A DNA stretch of 64,000 nt from Pseudoflavonifractor_A sp022772585 (GTDB taxonomy: Bacteria; Bacillota; Clostridia; Oscillospirales; Oscillospiraceae): NCBI RefSeq assembly GCF_052065415.1, contig NZ_JBQHUB010000001.1, positions 62,001-126,000 of the forward strand. The letters are read 5' to 3'. Below, piece after piece: positions 33,118-41,077 of the stretch. The first letter of the stretch is position 1. Each line of letters starts with the position of its first letter. The position numbers and the translations under genes are program-made. The notes under the pieces are model-generated. The model had not been told where the DNA came from, ran no database searches, and saw only the letters and a list, made by a program, of their open reading frames with translations.

Positions 33118-34494
33118 ATGGAACAACTGACAATCCTTGTAGGTAAAGCCAGCGACTTTGTGTGGAACAGCGTACTGCTCTATGTGCTGGTTGCTACCGG
33201 TATTCTCTTCACCATTCGGCTCGGCTTCATCCAGATCCGGAAATTCGGCGCCGGCTGGAAGCAGATGTTCGGCAACTTCAGTCTGTCCGGCAAAAAGGCA
33301 GACAAGGACGGCATGAGCTCGTTCCAGGCGGCGGCCACGTCCATCGCCGCCCAGGTGGGCACCGGCAATATCGTGGGCTGCTCCACCGCCATCCTGTCCG
33401 GCGGCCCCGGCGCCATCTTCTGGATGTGGATCGCCGCGTTCTTCGGTATGTCCACCATCTATGCCGAGGCGGTCCTGGCCCAGAAATATAAGACCAGAGA
33501 CGACAGCGGCGCTATCATCGGCGGTCCTGTCTATTACATCCGCGCCGCCTTCAAGGGAGGCTTCGGCAAGTTCATGGCCGGCTTCTTCTCGGTGGCAATC
33601 ATCCTGGCCCTGGGCTTCATGGGCAACATGACCCAGGCCAACTCCATCAGCAGCTCCTTCGAGACCGCCTTCCACGTGCCCAAGATCGTGATGGGCGTGA
33701 TCCTGGCGGCGGTGGCCGCGTTCATCTTCCTGGGCGGCGTGAAGCGCATTGCCTCCGTCACCGAGAAAGTGGTCCCCATCATGGCCATTTTGTACCTCCT
33801 CGGCGGCCTGATCGTGATCATCGCCAACGGCAGCCACATCCCCGAGGCGTTCCGTCAGATCTTTGTGGGCGCCTTTACCCCCAACGCCGTTCTGGGCGGC
33901 GCCATCGGTATCACCGTGAAGCAGGCGGTCCGTTTCGGTGTGGCCCGCGGCCTGTTCTCCAATGAGGCTGGTATGGGCTCCACCCCCCATGCCCACGCCA
34001 TGGCCAAGGTGGCGAAGCCTGAGGATCAGGGTCATATCGCCATCGTCTGCGTGTTCATCGACACCTTCATCGTTCTGACCATTACCGCCCTGGTGGTTCT
34101 GACCAGCGGCGTGGTGAATATGAACGATATTGAGGCCAGCCCCGAAGCGGCCTCTCTGGCTCAGGCGGCCTTCAGCACCGTGTTCGGCAATTTCGGCAGC
34201 ATGTTCGTAGCCATCTGCCTGCTGTTCTTTGCCTTCTCCACCATCGTGGGTTGGTACTTCTTCGGTGAGCAGAACGTCAAGTACCTCTTCGGCAACAAGG
34301 CCGTCAAGATCTACGCCGCCATCGTGGTGGTGTGCATCGTCATCGGCTCCGCGCTGAAAGTGGGCCTGGTGTGGAACCTGTCCGACCTGTTCAACGGCCT
34401 GATGGCCCTGCCCAACCTGATCGCACTGATCGCCCTGTCCGGCGTAGTGGTGCGCATTTCCAAGGGCCAGGATCAGCCTCTGACCCACAAATAA
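33118..34494 (+). CDS. AGCS-family sodium:glycine/alanine symporter
   Basis: 458 residues with 10-11 membrane helices. AGCS motifs: SSFQAAATSIAAQVGTGNI with the Na-binding region, GGPGAIFWMWIAAFFGM, and FSNEAGMGSTPHAHAMA. Transports glycine or alanine with sodium. AAAGGGAGG lies 8 bases before ATG 33118. The upstream glycine riboswitch indicates that glycine is the main substrate or signal. Ends at a strong terminator. Confidence 0.95.
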   Translation: MEQLTILVGKASDFVWNSVLLYVLVATGILFTIRLGFIQIRKFGAGWKQMFGNFSLSGKKADKDGMSSFQAAATSIAAQVGTGNIVGCSTAILSGGPGAIFWMWIAAFFGMSTIYAEAVLAQKYKTRDDSGAIIGGPVYYIRAAFKGGFGKFMAGFFSVAIILALGFMGNMTQANSISSSFETAFHVPKIVMGVILAAVAAFIFLGGVKRIASVTEKVVPIMAILYLLGGLIVIIANGSHIPEAFRQIFVGAFTPNAVLGGAIGITVKQAVRFGVARGLFSNEAGMGSTPHAHAMAKVAKPEDQGHIAIVCVFIDTFIVLTITALVVLTSGVVNMNDIEASPEAASLAQAAFSTVFGNFGSMFVAICLLFFAFSTIVGWYFFGEQNVKYLFGNKAVKIYAAIVVVCIVIGSALKVGLVWNLSDLFNGLMALPNLIALIALSGVVVRISKGQDQPLTHK

Positions 34495-34528
34495 AGGGCT
34501 GTAAAAGGAACGCTTTTCCTGAACAAAG

Positions 34529-34560
34529 GCGGCGGCGCATATGCGCCGCCGCTATTTTTT
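34529..34560 (+). terminator. Terminator after the symporter
   Basis: GCGGCGGCGCAT pairs with ATGCGCCGCCGC, followed by TATTTTTT. Confidence 0.92.
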
Positions 34561-34881
34561 GAATGACGATTTAAGGTGAATTTTTAAAGACATGCATCTG
34601 ATATAAATTCCGCATGAATCCTTAAGAAAGGTGACGGTGCGCTAGTACATGCATAGAAGTGTCAAAAAGAACGATAAGAGAAAACTTAATGAATCGGAGC
34701 GGGATAAAAGAGCGGGGCGGTACGGAAAAACGGGGGAGTGCGCAGACAGAAAAAGACGGATCTGTTACTAGAACACGCTAAAGCGTGATAAAAAACAGCT
34801 AGTACGCGGACAGAAGAAAAAAGTAAAAAATTTCTAGATAATGGGAAAACATTTTTTCTACGGATCGAACCGGGATTTTGC
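34561..34881. other. Purine-rich, AT-rich intergenic tract
   Basis: Compositionally unlike the rest of the window (A and G dominate on the plus strand). Contains a nested stem (TTAAGG ... CCTTAA at about 34571-34622 around CATGC/GCATG) and the short multi-hairpin copy at 34762-34804. No gene is supported. Confidence 0.5.
34762..34804. repeat. Multi-hairpin element, copy 4 (minimal)
   Basis: TACTAG (34766-34771) pairs with CTAGTA (34799-34804) around one hairpin CACGC-TAAA-GCGTG (34774-34787). The right end AGTACGC matches copy 1 and the ends resemble TAATACT / AGTATAA of copies 2 and 3. It looks like a one-hairpin version of the larger elements. Confidence 0.6.
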
Positions 34882-34910
34882 TTGACGATAGGGGGAAACT
34901 ATCATATAAT
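34882..34910 (+). promoter_or_regulatory. Strong sigma-A promoter upstream of an apparent orphan leader
   Basis: TTGACG 34882-34887, 17-bp spacer, perfect TATAAT 34905-34910. About 200 bases before the uracil-DNA glycosylase start. Confidence 0.8.
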
Positions 34911-35002
34911 CGCACCGAAAGGCGGGGAATTGCTTCCCTTCCTTTAAGTGAAAATGCCTGAACTTGCATTTTCTCGATATCCTCTTTCCTCTTTCTTCTT
35001 GC

Positions 35003-35039
35003 AGAATGCCCCGTGCCGGTTCCGGCGCGGGGCATTCTG
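35003..35039 (+). repeat. Strong hairpin in the udg upstream region
   Basis: AGAATGCCCCG pairs with CGGGGCATTCT, with an inner GCCGG/CCGGC. No T tract follows, so it is not a clear terminator. It lies 93 bases after the strong promoter and 78 before the gene. Confidence 0.65.
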
Positions 35040-35116
35040 TGTCTACAGAACTCTGGCCAAACGGAAGCGGCTGTGGTATGATATTGCACAGATGTCATAC
35101 AGAGAGGAGGCGTGCT

Positions 35117-35683
35117 ATGAAGGATTGGGATGGACTTTATCAGGAGTGTATGTCCTGCCGGAAATGTCCCCTGTGCGAGACGCGGACCAACGTGGTCTTC
35201 GGCGAGGGGGCCCGGGACGCCGAGGTCATGTTCATCGGCGAGGGACCGGGAGAGCAGGAGGATTTGACCGGCCGCCCCTTTGTGGGACGGGGCGGTAAAT
35301 TCCTGGACGAGATGCTGGCCATGATCGACCTGGACCGATCCAGGGTGTTTATCGGCAATATGGTGAAGTGCCGGCCTCCCGGGAACCGGGACCCGCTGGC
35401 GGCAGAGCAGGAGGCGTGTATCGGCTACCTGCGCAACCAGGTGGCGCTGATCCGGCCCAAGATCATCGTCTGTCTGGGCCGCATCGCGGCCATGAAGCTG
35501 ATCAAGGAGGACTTCAAGATCACCCGGGAGCACGGCGTCTGGTTCGAGAAGGCAGGCGTGCAGATGACCGCCCTTTTCCACCCGGCAGCCCTGCTGCGGG
35601 ATCCCCGCCGCCGGCCCGAGACCTTCGCGGACCTGAAGGCCCTGCAGGCCAAGATCCGGGAGATCTGCGACCATACCTATTGA
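35117..35683 (+). CDS. Uracil-DNA glycosylase, family 4
   Basis: 188 residues. Cys residues in ECMSCRKCPLCETR plus later cysteines fit the 4Fe-4S cluster of family 4. Active-site motif MFIGEGPGEQEDLTGRPFVG (GEGPG-E) and the C-terminal FHPAALLRDPRRRP, where His acts on uracil, are clear. Removes uracil from DNA. AGGAGG precedes ATG 35117 by 6 bases; TATGAT with an upstream TGG at about 35077 may be its own promoter. Confidence 0.95.
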   Translation: MKDWDGLYQECMSCRKCPLCETRTNVVFGEGARDAEVMFIGEGPGEQEDLTGRPFVGRGGKFLDEMLAMIDLDRSRVFIGNMVKCRPPGNRDPLAAEQEACIGYLRNQVALIRPKIIVCLGRIAAMKLIKEDFKITREHGVWFEKAGVQMTALFHPAALLRDPRRRPETFADLKALQAKIREICDHTY

Positions 35684-35693
35684 TTGAAGTGCT

Positions 35694-35737
35694 TGAAAAA
35701 GCCCCGGAGGCGTCTGCCTCCGGGGCTCACATTTTTT
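35694..35737. terminator. Bidirectional terminator between udg and the V-ATPase operon
   Basis: AGCCCCGGAGGC pairs with GCCTCCGGGGCT, loop of four; T tracts on both sides (ATTTTTT on plus, CTTTTTC on minus). Confidence 0.88.
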
Positions 35738-35755
35738 GCGGGATATGTGGAAAAT

Positions 35756-36364
35756 CTATCCGCCGGTCTTACGCTTGATGACCTTGAGGCGGACAAACTC
35801 CTCCCGCTCCTTCTCCTCCAGCGCGTCGGTGATGAAGCGGATGGTGTGGTCAAAATTGGGGATGACAATGTTCTGCAGGGCGTTGGCCCGCTTCTGGGTC
35901 TTGCGGATGGACACGGCCAGCCGGTAGATGGAGGTCTCCACCTCGGCCAGCTGCCGCACCAGTTCTTTCACCCGGTGGAACTTGATATAGGCGTCGTCCA
36001 GGGCGGAGCTGGTGGAGGCAAAGCCGTATTCCGGCCGGGGCGGGGGACTGCGGTCCGGGATATGGGGCAACTCCACGCCCATGAGGGAGCGGTACTGGAT
36101 CTCCAGCGTCCGGTCCACATCCACAGCTTCGGCGATCTGGTCGCAGATGCCCAGCTTCAGGTTGGCGGTCTGCAGTGCGGCGTAGGCCTCGGCAAAGACG
36201 GCGTCGATCTGGGCCTGGACGTCTTTTGCCGTGTCCATCAGGGCCATCATCTCCCGGATGAGAATGTTGCGCTTGCGGTCCATCAGCTCGTAGCCGGTGG
36301 CGGCCAGGGCACGGGAGCGCCTGGCGGCCATAAGGTTACCCTTGGTGGGCAGGATGGCGGCCAT
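35756..36364 (-). CDS. atpD: V/A-type ATPase subunit D (central shaft)
   Basis: 202 residues, long helices at both ends as expected for the rotor shaft that spins inside A3B3. Start pattern MAAILPTKGNLMAARRSRAL and the C-terminal RRKTQKRANALQN-like segment (SIRKTQKRANALQNIVIP) are the family signature. ATG 36364 lies about 10 bases from AAAGGAGG. Last gene of the nine-gene operon. Confidence 0.95.
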   Translation of the reverse strand: MAAILPTKGNLMAARRSRALAATGYELMDRKRNILIREMMALMDTAKDVQAQIDAVFAEAYAALQTANLKLGICDQIAEAVDVDRTLEIQYRSLMGVELPHIPDRSPPPRPEYGFASTSSALDDAYIKFHRVKELVRQLAEVETSIYRLAVSIRKTQKRANALQNIVIPNFDHTIRFITDALEEKEREEFVRLKVIKRKTGG

Positions 36365-36380
36365 GGAAACGCGCCTCCTT

Positions 36381-37793
36381 TCAGGGCTGCCCGGCCAGGT
36401 CGGACAGGATGCTGTGGTAGGCGCCTTCCACATAGTGGGCGTCCAGCGTGGCGTCGTCCACCCGGTCCAGTTCGCTGCGGGGCAGCAGGGTGAGCAGCTT
36501 CCACCCCAGGTCCAGCGTCTCATTCATGGTGCGGCCGTGCATCACGTCCTGGCGGATGAAGAGCCGCTCAAAGGCCCGGCCGAATTCCAGATACTGCTTA
36601 TCCACGTCGGAGAGCTCATCCTCGCCGATGACGCCGGCCAGGCTCCGGGCGTCCTGCACCTTGGAGTAGGAGGCAAAGAGCTGGTTGGACAGGGCGGGAT
36701 GGTCGGCCCGGGTGAATCCCTCGCCGATGCCGTCCTTCATCAGGCGGGAGAGGGAGGGCAGGATGGCGATGGGGGGATAGACTCCCTTCTGGTCCATGTC
36801 CCGGTCCAGTACGATCTGGCCCTCGGTGATATAGCCGGTCAGGTCGGGGATGGGATGGGTGATATCGTCGTTGGGCATGGTGAGGATGGGCACCTGGGTC
36901 ACCGAGCCGGGCCGCCCCCGGATCATGCCGGCCCGCTCGTACAGGGAGGCCAGGTCGGAGTACAGGTAGGCGGGGAAGCCCTTGCGGGAGGGGATCTCGC
37001 CCTTGGAGGAGGAGAACTCCCGGACGGCCTCGCAGTAGGAGGTCATGTCGGTGAGGATGACCAGCACGTGATAGCCCTTGTCAAAGGCCAGGTACTCCGC
37101 GGCGGTGAGGGCGCAGCGGGGAGTGAGGATGCGCTCGATGATGGGGTCGGAGGCCAGGTTCATGAACATAACCACCCGCTGCAGCGCGCCGGCCTCCTCA
37201 AAGCTGCGGCGGAAAAAGTCGGCGGTGTCATTCTTCACGCCCATGGCGGCAAAGACGATGGCGAATTCGCCGTCCCCCTCGCCCACCTTGGCCTGACGGA
37301 CGATCTGGGCGGCCAGTTCGTTGTGCTTCATGCCCGAGCCGGAGAAGATGGGCAGCTTCTGCCCCCGGATCAGGGTCATGCTGCAGTCGATGGCTGAGAT
37401 GCCGGTCTCGATATAGCTGCGGGGATACTGGCGGGACACCGGGTTGATGGCGGAGCCGTTGATATCCCGGCGCTCCTCGGGGTAGAGCTCTCCCAGGCCG
37501 TCGATGGGACGGCCGGCGCCGTCGAACACCCGGCCCAGCATCTCCTTGGACAGGGCCAGCTTCACCGGCTCGCCGGTGAAGTGGGTGCGGGCGTTGTCCA
37601 GCGAGACGCCCCGGGTGCCCTCAAAGACCTGGAGCACCACCCGGTCGCCGTCGATGAGGATGACCCGGCCGTTACGGACGGCGCCGTTCTCCAGGGTGAT
37701 CTCCGCTGTCTCGTCGTAGGAGACGCCGGATACGCCCTCCAGCGTGATAAGAGAGCCGGACAGCTCGGACAGGCCGATATATTCTAGTCTCAT
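36381..37793 (-). CDS. atpB: V/A-type ATPase subunit B (non-catalytic)
   Basis: 470 residues, full length. Related to subunit A but without a P-loop: the equivalent segment reads RGQKLPIFSGSGMKHNE. LTDMTSYCEAVREFSSSKGE and IPGRKGFPAYL-like EIPSRKGFPAYLYSDLA are typical. Forms the A3B3 ring with subunit A. Sits 46 bases after atpA and 16 before atpD. Confidence 0.97.
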   Translation of the reverse strand: MRLEYIGLSELSGSLITLEGVSGVSYDETAEITLENGAVRNGRVILIDGDRVVLQVFEGTRGVSLDNARTHFTGEPVKLALSKEMLGRVFDGAGRPIDGLGELYPEERRDINGSAINPVSRQYPRSYIETGISAIDCSMTLIRGQKLPIFSGSGMKHNELAAQIVRQAKVGEGDGEFAIVFAAMGVKNDTADFFRRSFEEAGALQRVVMFMNLASDPIIERILTPRCALTAAEYLAFDKGYHVLVILTDMTSYCEAVREFSSSKGEIPSRKGFPAYLYSDLASLYERAGMIRGRPGSVTQVPILTMPNDDITHPIPDLTGYITEGQIVLDRDMDQKGVYPPIAILPSLSRLMKDGIGEGFTRADHPALSNQLFASYSKVQDARSLAGVIGEDELSDVDKQYLEFGRAFERLFIRQDVMHGRTMNETLDLGWKLLTLLPRSELDRVDDATLDAHYVEGAYHSILSDLAGQP

Positions 37794-37839
37794 GACAGAT
37801 CAACTCCTTGCAGAGATGGGAAACGCGGGGCTGGAGCGG

Positions 37840-39609
37840 TCAGCGGTTGGCCTCATCCACGCTCTGGAGGGCCTGGTCGATCCGCCGCTCGTAGTCCGCG
37901 AATTTCTCCATCTGGTCATTGGGGATCTCATACTTCATCTTGACCAGAGCGTCGAAGATGCCGGTGGCGCGGACCTGGGACAGGGGGATGGAGCGCTCCA
38001 GCAGCCTGCGGGCCCCGTCGTAGAGCCGGAGGATGACCTCCATCATGCGGAACTGCTTTTCCAGGGGGACATAGGTGTCCACGGTGTGGTAGGCGTTCTG
38101 CTGCAGGAAGCCAACCCGGATGAGGCGGGCGATGTCCAGCGTCAGCTTCTGGTCCTCGGGCAGCACGTCGGAGCCGATGAGCTTGACGATCTCCATAAGC
38201 TGGTCCTCCTCCTGCAGCAGGGAGAAGATCCGCTGCCGGTCGGCCATGAAGCCGGGGGCCACGTTCTGGTCGTACCAGGGCTTCAGGTCGTCCAGATACT
38301 CGGAGTAGGACGTGAGCCAGTTGATGGAGGGGAAGTGCCGGGCGTAGGCAAGGGAGCGGTCCAGGCCCCAGAAGGTGCGGACATACCGCTTGGTATTCTG
38401 GGTCACCGGCTCGGAGAAGTCGCCGCCCTGGGGAGAGACGGCGCCGATGACGGTGACGCTGCCCTCCCTGCCCTCCAGAGTCTCGATATAGCCCGCACGC
38501 TCGTAGAACTCGGCCAGACGGGAGGCCAGATAGGCGGGGAAGCCCTCCTCGGCGGGCATTTCCTCCAGGCGGCCGGAGATCTCCCGCAGGGCCTCGGCCC
38601 AGCGGGAGGTGGAGTCAGCCATCAGGGCCACGTGGTAGCCCATGTCCCGGTAGTACTCGGCGATGGTCATGCCGGTGTAGACCGACGCCTCACGGGCGGC
38701 CACCGGCATGTTGGAGGTGTTGGCGATGAGGATGGTACGGTTCATCAGGGGCTGCTGGCTCTTGGGGTCCAGCAGTTCGGAGAATTCCTCCAACGCCTGG
38801 GTCATCTCGTTGCCCCGCTCGCCGCAGCCCAGATAGACGATGATGTCGGCGTCCGACCACTTGGCCAGCTGGTGCTGGGTCATGGTCTTGCCCGCGCCGA
38901 AGGGGCCGGGGATGGCGGCGGCGCCCCCCTTGCCGATGGGGAAGAGGGTGTCGATGATCCGCTGGCCGGTGATGAGGGGCCGGTGGATGGGCAGCCGCCG
39001 GGCCATGGGCCGGGGGGTGCGGATGGGCCAGGACTGGGCCAGCTTCAGGGCGTGGACCTGTCCGGCGGCGTCGGTGAGCTCCACCAGGGTGTCGGCAACG
39101 GTATAGGACCCGCTGGGGACCACCCTTGTCACAGTGCCCGACAGCCCGGCGGGCACCAGGCAGCGGTGGAGGATGAGGGGAGTTTCCTGGCACTGGGCGT
39201 ACAGCGCGCCGGGGGACAGGGTATCTCCCGCCTTTACGGTGACGGTGGTATCCCATTTGCGGCTCTCATCCAGAGTGGGGATGTTCAGGCCCCGGCCGAT
39301 GAAGGGGCCGCTCTTTTCCTCGATGAGACGCAGGGGACGGGCAATGCCGTCGAAGATATTGCACAGCAGGCCGGGCCCCAGGGTAATGGACATGGGAGCT
39401 CCCTGGCCGGTGACCGGCTGGCCGGGCATGAGCCCGGCGGTGTCCTCATAGACCTGCACGGTGGTGATGTCGCCGTTGACGCCCACCACCTCGCCTACCA
39501 GGCCCTCTTCGCCTACATTGACCATGTCCATCATGGCCAGGCCCCGGCCGCCTTTGACGGTGACCACAGGGCCGTTGATGCCGTAGATCTCACAGCGGTT
39601 TTCACTCAT
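37840..39609 (-). CDS. atpA: V/A-type ATPase subunit A (catalytic)
   Basis: 589 residues. Walker A GPFGAGKTM, Walker B region VALMADSTSRWAEALREISG and catalytic Glu in GCGERGNEM are present, as is the A-type-specific non-homologous insert (KWDTTVTVKAGDTLSPGA). ATG 39609 overlaps the end of atpE by eight bases. Catalyses ATP hydrolysis or synthesis coupled to ion flow. Confidence 0.97.
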   Translation of the reverse strand: MSENRCEIYGINGPVVTVKGGRGLAMMDMVNVGEEGLVGEVVGVNGDITTVQVYEDTAGLMPGQPVTGQGAPMSITLGPGLLCNIFDGIARPLRLIEEKSGPFIGRGLNIPTLDESRKWDTTVTVKAGDTLSPGALYAQCQETPLILHRCLVPAGLSGTVTRVVPSGSYTVADTLVELTDAAGQVHALKLAQSWPIRTPRPMARRLPIHRPLITGQRIIDTLFPIGKGGAAAIPGPFGAGKTMTQHQLAKWSDADIIVYLGCGERGNEMTQALEEFSELLDPKSQQPLMNRTILIANTSNMPVAAREASVYTGMTIAEYYRDMGYHVALMADSTSRWAEALREISGRLEEMPAEEGFPAYLASRLAEFYERAGYIETLEGREGSVTVIGAVSPQGGDFSEPVTQNTKRYVRTFWGLDRSLAYARHFPSINWLTSYSEYLDDLKPWYDQNVAPGFMADRQRIFSLLQEEDQLMEIVKLIGSDVLPEDQKLTLDIARLIRVGFLQQNAYHTVDTYVPLEKQFRMMEVILRLYDGARRLLERSIPLSQVRATGIFDALVKMKYEIPNDQMEKFADYERRIDQALQSVDEANR

Positions 39610-40246
39610 GATCCCGGGTCCCTCCTTCCAAAGTGCCGCCGTCCGCGGCGTCCACCAGCGACAGGCCCACCAGACTGGCAAAATGGCCCCGCAGTTCCTC
39701 CATATTGGCGTCAAAGGAGGAATCTATCCGCAGACCCAGGGACTGGGACTGGGCGATGAGTCCGCCCATCCGGATGGGGCCGGCCTGGATGGTCAGCGGC
39801 CGGCCTGCCAGGGCGATGAGAGCGTCGGCCAGGGGCAGGTCCTCCTCCCGCAGGTAAACCACCGTGTCCTCCGCGCCGGACAGGGGGATCAGCGCCTCCC
39901 GCAGCAGCTGGGAGAGGCGGCGGGGATAGGCCTCGGTGCGGGTGAAGGCGGCGGTACGGGCGCGGACCAGGGCAAAGACCTCGGAAGCGATCTCCTCCCG
40001 GCGGCGGAAGAGGGCCTGCTTGCGCTCCAGCATGTGCCGGGAGACCAGACGGCCCTGCTCCGAGCGGATGCGGGAGACCTCCCGGTGGATATAGTCATAG
40101 GCCTCCAGCAGGACCTGGTCCTCCGCGGAGGAGAGGGCGGCGTCGTGCCGCTCCTTCAGTTCCTTCGAGACGCGCTCGGCCTCGGCGCTGGCCTCGGAGA
40201 GCAGCGCCGAGGTAAAACGGTCCAGTTTTTTGGAAAGTTCAGGCAT
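39602..40246 (-). CDS. atpE: V/A-type ATPase subunit E (peripheral stalk)
   Basis: 214 residues: a long N-terminal coiled coil (ELSKKLDRFTSALLSEASAE, RHMLERKQALFRRREEIASE) and a globular C-terminal domain ending in IDSSFDANMEELRGHFASLV, the usual subunit E layout. With the G/H subunit it forms the outer stalk. Follows atpF after 49 bases. Confidence 0.9.
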   Translation of the reverse strand: MPELSKKLDRFTSALLSEASAEAERVSKELKERHDAALSSAEDQVLLEAYDYIHREVSRIRSEQGRLVSRHMLERKQALFRRREEIASEVFALVRARTAAFTRTEAYPRRLSQLLREALIPLSGAEDTVVYLREEDLPLADALIALAGRPLTIQAGPIRMGGLIAQSQSLGLRIDSSFDANMEELRGHFASLVGLSLVDAADGGTLEGGTRDHE

Positions 40247-40295
40247 AGTTCATCCTCCATGGATCAATCGATAGACAGGAAGAAGGGCGGGACGC

Positions 40296-40604
40296 TCACA
40301 GCTTGACGCCGATGGCCTCCCGGATGTAGCGGGTAATGGAGTCGCCGGAGCGGCCGGCGCTGTGCCGGTCGGGGATCTCCACCACCAGGGGGCGGTGGGC
40401 GCTGAGCTTCATGGGGGCGATCTTGTCCTCGCAGAGCCGGGCCAGATGCTCCGAAATCAGGAGCACGCCGATCTCCGGGTCGGCGGCGGCGTCGTCAATG
40501 GCCTCGGCGGCCTCGTCCGCCTCCCGGACCACCACGCCTTCGATGCCCGCCAGACGCAGTCCCACCTGGGTATCCGTGCTGTCGGTGATGACGAAATACT
40601 TCAT
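40296..40604 (-). CDS. atpF: V/A-type ATPase subunit F
   Basis: 102 residues, typical size. MKYFVITDSTDTQVGLRLAG and GVLLISEHLARLCEDKI match subunit F, a Rossmann-like rotor component bound to subunit D. Twelve bases after atpK. Confidence 0.92.
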   Translation of the reverse strand: MKYFVITDSTDTQVGLRLAGIEGVVVREADEAAEAIDDAAADPEIGVLLISEHLARLCEDKIAPMKLSAHRPLVVEIPDRHSAGRSGDSITRYIREAIGVKL

Positions 40605-40616
40605 GGTGCGGCCCCG

Positions 40617-41036
40617 TTACGAGAAGAGGAGCAGCAGCGCCACGATCAGGCCGTACAGGGCCACGCCCTCGGCCAGACCCACGAAGATCAGGGCCTTGCC
40701 GAAGGCCTTCTCATTCTCGGAGATGGCGCCCAGAGCGGCGGAGGCCGAGGCGGCCACGGCGATGCCGCCGCCGATGCCGGAGAGGCCCACGGCCAGGGCG
40801 GCGCCCACATACTTCAGGCCGTCGGCAATGCCGGCGGCGGCCTGGGCGGTCTCACCGGCGGCAGCGGCGCTGCCGCCCATGCCCAGCACGGTGGCCAGGA
40901 TCAGGCAGGCGAAAAAGGACGCGATGTTGGCGCCCAGGGCGCGCCTGGCCCGCTTGCCGGTATACTTCCGGATGCCGGTGAGGAACAGGGGAGAGAACAT
41001 GGCCAGGCTGGCGAAAAAGACAATGAGATATTTCAT
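40617..41036 (-). CDS. atpK: V/A-type ATPase proteolipid subunit K
   Basis: 139 residues, four membrane helices. The C-terminal hairpin is canonical: GLSGIGGGIAVAASASAAL, a polar loop SENEKAF, and FVGLAEGVALYGLIV with the ion-binding Glu near 126. The N-terminal hairpin (LIVFFASLAMFSPLFLTG, SFFACLILATVLG) lacks the glycine-rich pattern and any acidic residue. The conserved Gln residues of the sodium-binding rings of Enterococcus NtpK are not seen. Rotor ring subunit. Confidence 0.9.
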   Translation of the reverse strand: MKYLIVFFASLAMFSPLFLTGIRKYTGKRARRALGANIASFFACLILATVLGMGGSAAAAGETAQAAAGIADGLKYVGAALAVGLSGIGGGIAVAASASAALGAISENEKAFGKALIFVGLAEGVALYGLIVALLLLFS

Positions 41037-41077
41037 GTGAACAGACCTCCATTGAATTGAAATAGCGGCGGCCGGGA

